Positions 1-9,198 of a DNA stretch of 63,878 nucleotides are shown here, piece after piece; the stretch's first letter is position 1, and the number at the start of each line of letters is the position of its first letter. Both the position numbers and the translations under genes were made by a program. Under the pieces are notes generated by a model that was not told the origin of the DNA, did no database searches, and worked only from the letters and a program-made list of their open reading frames with translations. The stretch comes from Candidatus Hydrogenedentota bacterium (GTDB lineage: Bacteria > Hydrogenedentota > Hydrogenedentia > Hydrogenedentales > SLHB01), in the NCBI GenBank assembly GCA_016215105.1, contig JACRLJ010000077.1, forward strand, positions 1-63,878, read 5' to 3'.

Positions 1-453
1 GATGACGCCGTGGGCAAGCCGGCGCATCTGCGGCTGTGTCCGTACTTTCACCAGGGCTGGGATCACCAGGCCCCGAAGGCGAGGACCGACTCGCGGATTC
101 CGGATCGGGCTACGGCGGGGCAGGAACGCAACGTGTTCGCCCGCGCGGGCAAACATGAATTCAGCTTCTCGGAAACGAACGAAACTGTACGGACGGAACG
201 CCTGGCAACGATTCCGGGAGGCGCCGTATCGGTCTACAACCGCAATCCCGGTCAAGCGGGCGCCGGGTTTGACGACAATCCCGCGTTCAACCGGGGTTTT
301 ACGCTGACAATCAAACATCCCAAGGCGGGCGTCGAATTTGTTGACGCCCCAATGGCGAACCGATACACCACGATCATCGTCCATTTCCCTTCCCACAAGA
401 AGGGGACTGTCTACGAGTTCTCTTTCCGGTACTGGCACGGCACGGAGAAGTAG
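1..453 (+). CDS. 3' part of an unidentified protein gene, truncated by the window edge
   Basis: The reading frame is open from the first base and ends with TAG at 451-453, so only the last 150 residues are visible. The fragment is polar and rich in aromatic residues near its end (HFPSHKKG, then FSFRYWHG) and shows no membrane segment. I do not recognise the family. An internal ATG at 10 exists, but with the frame open further upstream there is no reason to take it as the true start. The next gene on this strand begins about 250 bases later behind its own promoter. Confidence 0.5.
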   Translation, partial: DDAVGKPAHLRLCPYFHQGWDHQAPKARTDSRIPDRATAGQERNVFARAGKHEFSFSETNETVRTERLATIPGGAVSVYNRNPGQAGAGFDDNPAFNRGFTLTIKHPKAGVEFVDAPMANRYTTIIVHFPSHKKGTVYEFSFRYWHGTEK

Positions 454-639
454 GATGACCGAACACGAAAGTCAGATCGTGGTGATCTTTCGCGCTTGGG
501 TCAAATCGCAGCCGTCGGTGGTAACCGGGGCGTAGGGCATGGCGCCGCCACATTCTCACGTTCACGCGTTGTCCATCCTCGGATTCCTTGAGTACGGGTT
601 GGCCACGAAGAATTTCGACACGAATCCATTTCCATCATC

Positions 640-668
640 TTGTCAAGGGAGAAGGCAAGGTATATGAT
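640..668 (+). promoter_or_regulatory. sigma70-type promoter for the TIG-domain gene
   Basis: A -35 box TTGTCA (640-645) and a -10 box TATGAT (663-668) are separated by exactly 17 bases. Transcription would start near 676, about 25 bases before the ATG at 701, which has an SD-like CGGAGG just upstream. Confidence 0.6.
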
Positions 669-700
669 AGATAGGGGTTGATGACTCGGAGGTCTCGCGC

Positions 701-1552
701 ATGAATGCGGAGAAGCGAAATTCGATTCACGGGGTCCACACGCGGCTGGCGCTCTATGGGGTCTTGGTCGCGCTGGTTCTTGCCTATCCCGCCGCCGCGG
801 CCGCGCCTGCAATCGTCTTGGTGGTTCCCGATTACGTCACGCATGCTGGACCAATCGAGATTAAAGTATTTGGTTCCGGGCTCTATCATGCGCAGGAAGT
901 GCGGTTCAACGGCGTTTCGTCGCCGTCCATCACGCCGGTTAGCGATGTTCTGGTGGAGGCCTTGTTCCCTGAGGAACTCGGGGACGGTACGTACGACATA
1001 TCGGTCGTGACCGACACGGCGACTGCAGAGCTTTCTGATGCGCTCGAAATCAATAGCGGGGGAGGCGCCGCCGCCTGTGGCGGCACTGGCGGTTCTGGCG
1101 GTTCCAACGGCGGAGGCCCAACGCCCCCTACGCTGGTCGCCGCCGTCTGGGACGGACTCTCCAGCAATTACGCCGCTATCGACGGTTCGAGCGTTCAACT
1201 AAATCCGGGCAATTTGACTGGCTCGATGTTGGCGCCCGGCGTGTTCACGTTCACCGTGCCGCGCGACTCTTACACCGCCGTGGCGTCGGCTCCGGGGTTC
1301 GACGACTGCCACGTTCAAGCAGACCTCTCTTCGGGAGGTACCTTTACGGCGGAATTCGCGATGGGGACGTGCGTCAAGAACACTCCCGCGAAACGCGTCG
1401 TCGGCCAGGGTGGCGATTCGCCGGTGACCATTAGTCAACGGCTCAGCCGGCGTCTCTGGGATTGTCTCCTCCTTGTTTCACCCGTCGGCGTGTTTACGGC
1501 GCCGTCGATTCGCCGATTCATTCAGCGGAGCAAACGCAGCGCCGCCGATTAG
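701..1552 (+). CDS. Secreted protein with one IPT/TIG-like immunoglobulin fold domain
   Basis: The 283-residue product starts with a signal peptide: a basic N-terminus, a hydrophobic core around residues 17-33 and an Ala-rich cleavage region. Residues about 36-120 look like an IPT/TIG domain (PAIVLVVP at the start, then GSGLYHAQEVRFNG, a typical IPT turn). A Gly/Ser-rich linker with one cysteine follows, then a second beta-rich segment. The last 35 residues hold a short hydrophobic stretch beginning WDCLLLVSP and a basic tail (RRFIQRSKR), which resembles a C-terminal sorting or anchoring signal. The Lgt-like gene begins 43 bases downstream, so the two may be cotranscribed. The substrate or partner is unknown. 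Confidence 0.7.
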   Translation: MNAEKRNSIHGVHTRLALYGVLVALVLAYPAAAAAPAIVLVVPDYVTHAGPIEIKVFGSGLYHAQEVRFNGVSSPSITPVSDVLVEALFPEELGDGTYDISVVTDTATAELSDALEINSGGGAAACGGTGGSGGSNGGGPTPPTLVAAVWDGLSSNYAAIDGSSVQLNPGNLTGSMLAPGVFTFTVPRDSYTAVASAPGFDDCHVQADLSSGGTFTAEFAMGTCVKNTPAKRVVGQGGDSPVTISQRLSRRLWDCLLLVSPVGVFTAPSIRRFIQRSKRSAAD

Positions 1553-1594
1553 CGCGCGGAAAGTACAGTTCATCATCCCACGGAGTGACGCCGC

Positions 1595-2368
1595 ATGCAC
1601 CCTGTCTTAGCGACGGTTTGGGGCATTCCAATACACACGTGGCCACTGATCTTCGCTACGGGCGTCTCCCTCGGGTGGTGGGGCGCGATCCGCGCTTCCG
1701 AACGAGCGCGTCACTCACCGCTTCCGCCGGCGCTCGGGGTGTTGGCGTTTCTGGGCGCGGTCATCGGCGCCAAAGCCCTCGCGCTCGTGCTCGGTCCCTA
1801 CGGTTTCAGCGGCGGCGTCAGTCTTTTCGATAGTGGTTTCGCGGAGTTGGGCGGGCTCGCCGGGGGAGCGATCACGTCCTGCGTCTATCTTCGGCGCCGG
1901 CGAATCGCAATCCTACCCGTCTTCGACGTCATGGCCCCGTATGCCGCAGTCAGCTTGGCATTCATCCGGCTCGGCTGTTTCTTCAACGGCTGCTGCCGCG
2001 GGACTCCGTCTGACCTGCCCTGGGCGGTGCGGTTTCCGCAGGCGGAGGTTGCGTCCGGGTCTGCTCTCGCTTCGTTCCACGCCGCCACCTTGCATCCCGT
2101 GCAGCTATACTACTCGCTGTTTTTCCTTCTGCTGTTCGCGTTGCTCTGCGCCGTCGAAACTCGGTGGAAGCGTCCCGGAACAAAGGCGTATGTGTTCCTG
2201 ATCGCGTTTCTCGCTGTAAAGTTCACCCTCGAATGCGTTCGACAAGACGACGGGCGTTATTTCCTTGGACTCAATTTCTCCCAAGTGGCAGCCAGCTTTG
2301 CCATACTCGGCGTGGCGGCTTGGACACTCGCGATGCGTCTCTGCGGCAACCGGCGGCTCGCGATGTGA
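1595..2368 (+). CDS. Prolipoprotein diacylglyceryl transferase-like membrane protein
   Basis: The 257-residue protein is polytopic (about six to seven hydrophobic helices) and carries Lgt landmarks: the signature IRLGCFFNGCCRGTPSDLPW (equivalent to the R-x-G-N-x-x-N block of Lgt), HPVQLYY (the HPxQLY block), and ECVRQDDGRY near the C-terminus. Lgt transfers diacylglycerol to the lipobox cysteine of prolipoproteins. The segment matching the HGGL motif reads ELGGLAGG, so the histidine important in E. coli Lgt is not seen. The CC in the signature is typical of divergent Lgt-like paralogues. The position right after a TIG-domain secreted protein suggests a dedicated partner, but the chemistry is uncertain. 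Start ATG at 1595 follows CGGAG. Confidence 0.8.
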   Translation: MHPVLATVWGIPIHTWPLIFATGVSLGWWGAIRASERARHSPLPPALGVLAFLGAVIGAKALALVLGPYGFSGGVSLFDSGFAELGGLAGGAITSCVYLRRRRIAILPVFDVMAPYAAVSLAFIRLGCFFNGCCRGTPSDLPWAVRFPQAEVASGSALASFHAATLHPVQLYYSLFFLLLFALLCAVETRWKRPGTKAYVFLIAFLAVKFTLECVRQDDGRYFLGLNFSQVAASFAILGVAAWTLAMRLCGNRRLAM

Positions 2369-2555
2369 TGAGTCGCGGGGGGCGGCGCTGTTCCATGCCG
2401 TTGGGGTGCGCGGAATTTGGGAGTCGAGTACGAAACTCTTAGGCGGTTCGAGTCTTTGTGCGACGGAGTGAGTTGAGGTATCGGGGGGGTAGATGCTTCG
2501 CTACGCTCGGAGTGACTGCCGGGGGCATTCGCCTATTTCATCCGCTGCGTTGCCG

Positions 2556-3908
2556 TTAACGCTTGACGGGGTTCCAGAGGTAGGCCAGTTGGACGTAGCG
2601 CATGGTCTCGAATTGAATTTCGTTCCAGCGGGGAGAGAGCGGGGTAGCGCGGCCGAGTTGGTAGGCCTGGTCGAGACCGGGGAGGAACGTCGGCGGCATG
2701 GCGGACGTCCGCACGGGAGCGGACCCTCGTTCCGCGGCGGTGGCGCCTTGCAAGGTGGGCCCGGTCAGGAAGTCGAGGACACCGGCGAGCGAAGAGCGCT
2801 TAGCGGCGGCGTAGCGGTTGAACACGACGATGACGTTTTCGGATAGAAGGGAGAGGGGACCTGTCTTTCCGGGCACGGGGGCGACGCCGACCTTGAGCCC
2901 GCACTTCTGCGCGCGGGAGAGGTGTTCGCTTGAGGCGACGGTCATGGCGACGCGTCCGGCTTCGAACAGGTTGAAGGCCCGTTCCGTGTTGCCGAGCACA
3001 CCCGGATCGGCCAGGCCGGCGGTCCGCAGTCCGAGCAGGAAGTCGAGCGCCTCGCGGGCCTCGGGATCGCTCATTCCGCTTCGTGCGCCTTTGACGAGTT
3101 CACCGTTGGCGGACCACAGCGTCTCGAGAAAGGGGAGATCGCCGATGGGGATGATTCTATCTTTGCCGGTGGACGGTCCTTGATTGGAGAGTTTCGCGGC
3201 GGCGGTCTTCAGCTCGTCCCAGGTACGCGGCGCGGTTTCGCCAACGAGGTCCCGGTTGAAATACAGCACGCTGCAAAATCCATCCGCGGGCATGGCGTAG
3301 AGGCGCCCGTTGACCGTAAGCGCGTCACGCGATGGCTTGCGCAGGTCATCCACGAGCGCTGGGGGTAACACGGTGTCCAGCGCGGCGATGCGGCCAGAGC
3401 GGACCAGGCGCTCGAACCAGGGACGTTTCACCAGCGCGACATCGGGCAGGTCTCCGGCGGCGACGGTGACGGTGAACTTCTGCACGGCAATGTTCCATTC
3501 GCCGATGAATTGGCTCGAAAGGGTCACGCCCGGGTGGGCGTCGCGAAACGCGGCCAGCGTCTCGGGACGTGACAGCAGACTGGAGTAGATCGGATGCTCG
3601 AAATACCAGAAGCTTACGTCGTTGGGTTTGGCTGGAGTTTCGGCCGGGACCGGCGGCGCCGCAGTGTCGGGCGTTGCATTCACGTCTTTGAGAATGGAGT
3701 CGCCCCGCGCGGCGGCTTTGGCCAGGGCCTGATCGGGCGGCAGGGCTTGTTCGCCTGCGAGGCAACCCGCTGTCAGGAAGAGAATGAGGGCAGTTGCCGA
3801 GATTAGTTGGAGGGCCAACCGAGCCGGCTGGAAGCCGGCGCTACGACGCCGACGATGTCGGCCGCCGACTGGCAATTTCGTTAGCGCGTATAAGAAGAGT
3901 CCGCTCAC
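2556..3908 (-). CDS. ABC-type sugar-binding lipoprotein (extracellular solute-binding protein family 1)
   Basis: The C-terminal 370 residues resemble family 1 solute-binding proteins: a SFWYFEHP-like first strand, DLPDVALVKRPWF, the hinge-type segment GRLYAMPADGFCSVLYFNRDL and ARTWDEL-like TAPRTWDELKTAA. Such proteins bind sugars for ABC importers in the periplasm. A lipobox LTAGC marks lipidation. The GTG start used here (3908) puts a palindromic intergenic repeat into the N-terminus (SAGFQPAR). A TTG at 3818 just before the hydrophobic signal sequence may be the original start. No permease genes are adjacent, so the transporter partner must be elsewhere. The gene follows purA by about 57 bases on the same strand. 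Confidence 0.75.
   Translation of the reverse strand: MSGLFLYALTKLPVGGRHRRRRSAGFQPARLALQLISATALILFLTAGCLAGEQALPPDQALAKAAARGDSILKDVNATPDTAAPPVPAETPAKPNDVSFWYFEHPIYSSLLSRPETLAAFRDAHPGVTLSSQFIGEWNIAVQKFTVTVAAGDLPDVALVKRPWFERLVRSGRIAALDTVLPPALVDDLRKPSRDALTVNGRLYAMPADGFCSVLYFNRDLVGETAPRTWDELKTAAAKLSNQGPSTGKDRIIPIGDLPFLETLWSANGELVKGARSGMSDPEAREALDFLLGLRTAGLADPGVLGNTERAFNLFEAGRVAMTVASSEHLSRAQKCGLKVGVAPVPGKTGPLSLLSENVIVVFNRYAAAKRSSLAGVLDFLTGPTLQGATAAERGSAPVRTSAMPPTFLPGLDQAYQLGRATPLSPRWNEIQFETMRYVQLAYLWNPVKR
3821..3847. repeat. Palindromic repeat overlapping the 5' end of the binding-protein gene
   Basis: The core GCCGGCTGGAAGCCGGC forms a 7-bp stem with a short loop and is followed by GCTACGAC. Sequences of this form recur in many bacterial genomes as short dispersed palindromes. 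Its translation produces an SAGFQPAR-like stretch in the predicted N-terminus of the minus-strand gene. Confidence 0.55.
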
Positions 3909-3915
3909 ACTGCAC

Positions 3916-3935
3916 GGCGGCTAAGGACAGCCGCC
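3916..3935. repeat. Palindromic repeat between purA and the binding-protein gene
   Basis: GGCGGCTAAGGACAGCCGCC is an inverted repeat with GGCGGCT/AGCCGCC arms. A near copy, GGCGGCTGTCCCCAGCCGCC, lies at 27152-27171, so this belongs to a dispersed family and may act as a transcript-end hairpin. Confidence 0.45.
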
Positions 3936-3965
3936 CACCCGAACTGGGCGCCTTTCTCGGAGGGT

Positions 3966-5360
<1,395 letters not shown>

Positions 5361-5783
5361 CTAAACGATTCGAGGCGGGACTTCCAGACTCGCGGCTCCG
5401 CGAAGCTGGGCCTCCTGGACATGCTGGGCCACCATGACGTAGACACGCTGCGCCTCAGCCAGCGTTTCCGTCAAGGCTCCCTGCTCCTCGGGCGTCAAAT
5501 TACCTTTGGTCTTGTCGCGCAAGGTCACCAGCGCCTCGATCAGAAACTGAGCTTGGTCGAGATCGACGTAGACTTCCTTCTGATCCTTGGGCGCCATCAA
5601 GCCAAGCGCGTACATCGCCTGCATCGCGAGGGATGACACCAGCGCGAGGAACGGATTCTCGGGTTCGTGATCCTCGGCGGCGGGGGGCGCGGCTGCTTCT
5701 TGTTGCGCCACCTGCTCCTTTTCGCGCTGGACCTGAGTCTTCCAGTCTTCGTCGACAAATATCTTTGGGCCGTCGTCAGCCAC
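5361..5783 (-). CDS. DUF1844 domain protein
   Basis: The 140-residue soluble protein has a charged, Ala/Glu-rich N-terminus (about 45 residues) followed by a DUF1844-like helical core: ENPFLALVSSLAMQAMYALG, then VDLDQAQFLIEALVTLRDKTKGN and LTPEEQGALTETL. Proteins of this family are small and have no established biochemical function. They are common in Planctomycetota, Acidobacteriota and Desulfobacterota. It lies between the bS22-like peptide and purA on the same strand and is likely cotranscribed with them. Confidence 0.85.
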   Translation of the reverse strand: MADDGPKIFVDEDWKTQVQREKEQVAQQEAAAPPAAEDHEPENPFLALVSSLAMQAMYALGLMAPKDQKEVYVDLDQAQFLIEALVTLRDKTKGNLTPEEQGALTETLAEAQRVYVMVAQHVQEAQLRGAASLEVPPRIV

Positions 5784-5908
5784 GGTGTCCGTCCTCCATC
5801 AGTTGTCTCTGCGCGAGGGGAAAGTCCTCGACACAGAGAACCGGCCCCGAACCTCGGGGCCGGATAGTATCAGCATATCGAGAGAATGTGGACGAGCAGG
5901 CTTACGCC

Positions 5909-5998
5909 TTACTTGTTCTTGTGGCGGTTCGCACGACGCTTCTTCTTCCTCTTATGCTTCGCGATCTTTGCGCGCCGTACCTTTCTTCCACCAGCCAT
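5909..5998 (-). CDS. 29-residue bS22-like (AURKAIP1/COX24-type) ribosomal small-subunit peptide
   Basis: ATG at 5998-5996 opens a 29-codon frame ending in TAA at 5911-5909. The peptide starts MAGGRKVRRAKIAKHKRKKK and ends RRANRHKNK, so about 60% of residues are Lys, Arg or His. This pattern (KxxRKxK-HKRKK-RR-RHKxK) matches the AURKAIP1/COX24 domain found in very short bacterial proteins, including mycobacterial bS22. A strong Shine-Dalgarno AAGGAGGAG lies 6 bases before the ATG. The peptide is expected to bind rRNA in the small subunit. It lies between ndk and the DUF1844 gene. The short length makes it easy to miss, but RBS, start and composition agree. Confidence 0.82.
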   Translation of the reverse strand: MAGGRKVRRAKIAKHKRKKKRRANRHKNK

Positions 5999-6051
5999 GC
6001 ACACTCCTCCTTATTCGCTTTACCACATCCACTATTTATAGCGTAACCGCG

Positions 6052-6465
6052 TTAGCGGTTGACCAGCCATTGCCCGTCGGGCATTTCGTAATTCCACAAT
6101 TCATTTTCGGCGAAGTACACCGCGATTTCTCGGGCCGCCGTTTCCGGCGAATCGGACGCGTGCACCAAATTATTCTGCGTGTTCAGTCCGAGGTCTCCGC
6201 GGATGGTGCCGACGTCCGCCTTCTGGCAGTTTGTCGCGCCATTCATCTTGCGAACGACTTCGACGGCGTTCTCGCCTTCCCAGACCATCTGAATCGACGG
6301 GCCGGAAGTGATGAACGCCATCAGCGATGGGTAGAACGGCTTGCCCGCGTGTTCCTCGTAATGCTTTGCGGCCAGCTCCTGAGAGATGATCTGCAGCTTC
6401 AGTCCAGCCAGCTTGAGACCCTTGGCCTCGTACCGCCGGATAATCTCACCGCTTCGCTCTACCAC
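6052..6465 (-). CDS. ndk: Nucleoside diphosphate kinase lacking the N-terminal strand
   Basis: Ndk transfers the gamma phosphate from NTPs to NDPs through a phosphohistidine. Visible are GEIIRRYEAKGLKLAGLK, the SGPSIQMVWEGENAV strand, NGATN, GTIRGDLGL and the active-site NLVHASDSPE. The C-terminal part is archaeal-like (TIRGD and an extended LWNYEMPDGQWLVNR end). The first strand with the usual ...IIKPD motif, including the ATP-phosphate-binding Lys, is absent: the frame runs from TAG (6483-6481) through TKEDTVVERSG. The GTG at 6465 is used here because AAGGA lies 7 bases upstream. About 12 codons, including the original start, appear to have been lost between the SD and DTVVERSG. Activity is doubtful as it stands. 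Confidence 0.85.
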   Translation of the reverse strand: MVERSGEIIRRYEAKGLKLAGLKLQIISQELAAKHYEEHAGKPFYPSLMAFITSGPSIQMVWEGENAVEVVRKMNGATNCQKADVGTIRGDLGLNTQNNLVHASDSPETAAREIAVYFAENELWNYEMPDGQWLVNR

Positions 6466-6583
6466 CGTGTCTTCCTTCGTCTATTCAATTGCCAGCGCGC
6501 ACCGGATTCCCACCACAAGAGCGCTCCCGTGATTACGAGAGCAGAGCAGTCGAATAGCGCGGGCACACCACTCCAAGCGGGCG

Positions 6584-6613
6584 ATTATAGCAAACGTGTC
6601 CGGCCATCCGCAA
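6584..6613 (-). promoter_or_regulatory. sigma70-type promoter upstream of ndk
   Basis: On the minus strand TTGCGG (6613-6608) and a perfect TATAAT (6589-6584) are 18 bases apart, about 120 bases before the ndk start and downstream of the tRNA genes. Confidence 0.6.
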
Positions 6614-6750
6614 ACGGCTTTCGGCGCTGCGCCAAGCGGGCCCTGCGGAGGCGCCCCGCCGAGGCCCAATCGCGCGTAGTTCGCCGGGCGGGACACAATG
6701 AGTCTGGCCGAATGCGAAGTAGTATATTGACGCGCGGAATTTCGAGATTG

Positions 6751-6837
6751 TGGTGGGCGAGGCGGGACTTGAACCCGCAAGCCCTCACGGGCAGCGGATT
6801 TTAAGTCCGCCGTGTATGCCGATTCCACCACTCGCCC
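6751..6837 (-). tRNA. tRNA-Leu (anticodon TAA)
   Basis: The acceptor stem GGGCGAG pairs with CTCGCCC, followed by ACCA encoded in the gene. The anticodon loop CTTAAAA holds TAA, and a long variable arm (TGCCCGTGAGGGC) gives the class II shape expected for Leu. The T-arm GCGGGTTCAAGTCCCGC is intact. It is downstream of tRNA-Cys in the same transcript. Confidence 0.95.
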
Positions 6838-6867
6838 TGGCGCGGGAAAGACCTAGAAAGAAAGAAA

Positions 6868-6941
6868 TGGAGGCGGCACTCGGAATCGAACCGAGAATCA
6901 AGGTTTTGCAAACCTATGCCTTACCGTTTGGCCATGCCGCC
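6868..6941 (-). tRNA. tRNA-Cys (anticodon GCA)
   Basis: The acceptor arms GGCGGCA and TGCCGCC pair fully, with the discriminator U73 typical of tRNA-Cys and an encoded CCA. The anticodon loop TTGCAAA carries GCA. The length is 74 nt with CCA. Confidence 0.94.
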
Positions 6942-6953
6942 CTGACTGATTCC

Positions 6954-6983
6954 ATTGTAGCGAAGCCCCGCGAAAAATGTCAA
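6954..6983 (-). promoter_or_regulatory. Promoter of the tRNA-Cys/tRNA-Leu operon
   Basis: On the minus strand TTGACA (6983-6978), an 18-base spacer and TACAAT (6959-6954) lie 13 bases before the tRNA-Cys 5' end, an ideal placement for a tRNA promoter. Confidence 0.78.
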
Positions 6984-7019
6984 ACGACCGTGGGCGCAAA
7001 GGGTGGCGCGCGGGAATAA

Positions 7020-7049
7020 TTGACATTTGTTTGGAAGACGCACTACGCT
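7020..7049 (+). promoter_or_regulatory. Possible promoter for the lpxA operon
   Basis: TTGACA (7020-7025) is followed after 18 bases by TACGCT (7044-7049). The -35 is perfect but the -10 is weak, and a leader of about 175 bases would precede lpxA. Confidence 0.33.
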
Positions 7050-7230
7050 GTGGATAAAGCCGTAAGCACATGCTGACCGCCGTTACGCCGCGTTGGAAGT
7101 TGATCTTGTGCGGCGCATAGGTTAGGCTTGGCTTGATGGGCGCGGGTTGGATCTAAACGGGCAGCGCACTACCGATTTTACCCCTTGTCATGGCGCGCGA
7201 AAAGCGTGATAACTAGAGATTGTTGTGAGA

Positions 7231-8019
7231 ATGAAAATTCATCCTTCCGCCATTGTAGACCCCAAGGCTGAGATCGACGAGACGGCCGAAATCGAGGCGT
7301 TCAGTATCATCGGGCCCGACGTAAAGATTGGTCCTGGTACGGTGGTTGGGCCGCACTGCGTTATCACCGGGCGCACTGTAATTGGCGCGAACAATCATTT
7401 CTTCAGCGGCGCGCAGATCGGCGTTCTGTCCCAAGACCTGAAACACAAGGCGGGGCTGGTGGGCCGGACCATCATTGGCGACGGCAATTCGATTCGCGAA
7501 CACGTTACCGTAAGCGCCAGCACGATGACGACCTACGATGACGACCACCGGGTGACTTCGATCGGTAACGAATGCCTCTTCATGGCGTACAGCCACGTTG
7601 CCCACGATTGCCACGTTGGCAACCGGGTCATCATGGCCAACTGCGCCTCCCTGGGAGGGCACGTGGACGTCGAGGATCGCGTGACGATTGGCGGATTGAG
7701 CGGGGTTCATCAGGAATGCGTCTTGGGAACGATGAGTTTCATCGGCGGACTTTCCCGGGTCGCGCAGGATGTTGTTCCGTACATGATTGTTGACGGCAAT
7801 CCCGGACGCTGCTACGGACCCAATTCTGTGGGGCTGCGAAGGAATGGTCTCGACGCCGCCGCGCGAAACCGGATCAAGACGATGTACAAGGCGATGTTCC
7901 GATCGGATTTGAACACGACGCAAGCGCTTCACGAAATCGAGGCCACGGTCGAGGACAGTGAAGAGCGCACGACGTTCGTGGAATTCGTCCGGAAGTCCAT
8001 TCGTGGTATTACGAAATAG
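7231..8019 (+). CDS. lpxA: Acyl-ACP--UDP-N-acetylglucosamine O-acyltransferase
   Basis: LpxA acylates UDP-GlcNAc in the first step of lipid A synthesis. The protein begins MKIHPSAIVDPKAEI and shows hexapeptide repeats of a left-handed beta-helix over about 190 residues, then a helical C-terminal domain. With the ATG at 7231 the catalytic His in AYSHVAHDCHVG is residue 125, the same number as in E. coli, which favours this start over the GTG at 7225. The length of 262 residues is normal. It opens a plus-strand run leading through a Gfo/Idh oxidoreductase to lpxB. A related substrate, the 3-amino analogue of UDP-GlcNAc, is possible given the neighbour. Confidence 0.95.
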   Translation: MKIHPSAIVDPKAEIDETAEIEAFSIIGPDVKIGPGTVVGPHCVITGRTVIGANNHFFSGAQIGVLSQDLKHKAGLVGRTIIGDGNSIREHVTVSASTMTTYDDDHRVTSIGNECLFMAYSHVAHDCHVGNRVIMANCASLGGHVDVEDRVTIGGLSGVHQECVLGTMSFIGGLSRVAQDVVPYMIVDGNPGRCYGPNSVGLRRNGLDAAARNRIKTMYKAMFRSDLNTTQALHEIEATVEDSEERTTFVEFVRKSIRGITK

Positions 8020-8244
8020 GGGTTACGGCGCGTTCGTATCGTTGAGCTGCAAGTGGGTGACAGAACCTGTGTCACGATTGATACCAGGGACGAACCGACT
8101 TGAATCCGCCGGTTTGGCGCGTTCATGATTCGCTCCAGATTGCGCTGCGATTCAGTTGCGTGCGCCGGCAGTACACGCGCCGCCGAGGCGGCGTAGTTAC
8201 CCTTCCTGTGCGAACGGTTCCTCAAAATCGAAAGGATACCTGCT

Positions 8245-9198
8245 ATGGCCGTTGTTCGTACCGGCGTGATCGGCGTCGGTCATCTCGGCTACCACCACGC
8301 CCGCAACTATACCGCGATCAGCGGGGCGCAGTTGGTGGGTGTCGTGGAGCCGGACGAGGGACGCGGCGCAAAGGCGGCCACTGATTTCGGAGTTCCGCGG
8401 TACTCGGACTTGGAATCGCTGATCGAGGCCGGTGTCGATGCGGTTTCGGTGGTGACGCCCACTACGCACCACTGCGAAGTTGTGCTTCGGCTCCTGGACG
8501 CTGGAATAGACGTCCTGGTGGAGAAGCCCATCGCGGCTACGATTGATCAGGCCGCGGCGATGGTCGCGAAGGCCGCTGAAAAAGGCCGCATACTCCAGGT
8601 AGGGCACATTGAGCGCTTCAACGGCGCGGTGATCGCGCTGTTTGAGTCCGGCATCACTCCGAAGTTCATCGAGTGTCACCGGCTCAGTCCGTTTCCCAAT
8701 CGCGGAGACGATGTCAGCGTGGTGCTCGATTTGATGATTCACGACCTGGACATCGTCCGCGCGCTTGATGCGTCCGACGTGGTCTTCGTGGATGCGGTGG
8801 GCGTTCCGGTGTTCTCGAAATCGGAAGACATCGCCAACGTGCGCATCCGGTTTGCGTCGGGATGCGTCGCGAATCTCACGTGCAGCCGGGTCTCGATGGA
8901 GCGTATGCGCAAGATCAGGATCTTCTCGAATGACGCGTACGTATCGACCGACTACTCGGAACAGGCCGTGGTGGTGTATCGGAAGAAGCCTGGCCCACTC
9001 GAACCGGGTATGACGCCGATGGACCTGATTACAGTTGAGTCCATGAATGTACACAAGGACGAGCCGTTGAAGCTCGAGCTGGCGTCTTTTGTCGAGTGCG
9101 TGAGGACACGAAACCGGCCTCTGGTCGCCGGCGAGGACGGTCTCGCGGCGCTTCGTCTCGCGCAGCAGGTCATTGGTTCAATTCGGGAGCACTCGTGA
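8245..9198 (+). CDS. Gfo/Idh/MocA oxidoreductase in the lpxA-lpxB interval (GnnA-like candidate)
   Basis: The 317-residue cytosolic protein has an N-terminal Rossmann fold (GVIGVGHLGYHHARNY), the conserved VEKPIA motif with Lys94, and the C-terminal domain signature DLMIHDLDIV with His166 and Asp170. Family members oxidise or reduce sugars or sugar nucleotides with NAD(P). In Acidithiobacillus and Leptospira, GnnA of this family oxidises UDP-GlcNAc at C3 before GnnB adds an amine for amide-linked lipid A. Its place between lpxA and lpxB and its 4-bp overlap with lpxB support a lipid A role. No GnnB-type aminotransferase is adjacent, so the assignment is inference. Confidence 0.85.
   Translation: MAVVRTGVIGVGHLGYHHARNYTAISGAQLVGVVEPDEGRGAKAATDFGVPRYSDLESLIEAGVDAVSVVTPTTHHCEVVLRLLDAGIDVLVEKPIAATIDQAAAMVAKAAEKGRILQVGHIERFNGAVIALFESGITPKFIECHRLSPFPNRGDDVSVVLDLMIHDLDIVRALDASDVVFVDAVGVPVFSKSEDIANVRIRFASGCVANLTCSRVSMERMRKIRIFSNDAYVSTDYSEQAVVVYRKKPGPLEPGMTPMDLITVESMNVHKDEPLKLELASFVECVRTRNRPLVAGEDGLAALRLAQQVIGSIREHS

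Noticed and set aside
6481-6831. Minus-strand frame across tRNA-Leu in phase with ndk
   Set aside because: It is a read-through of the tRNA gene and promoter region and carries no Ndk N-terminal residues.
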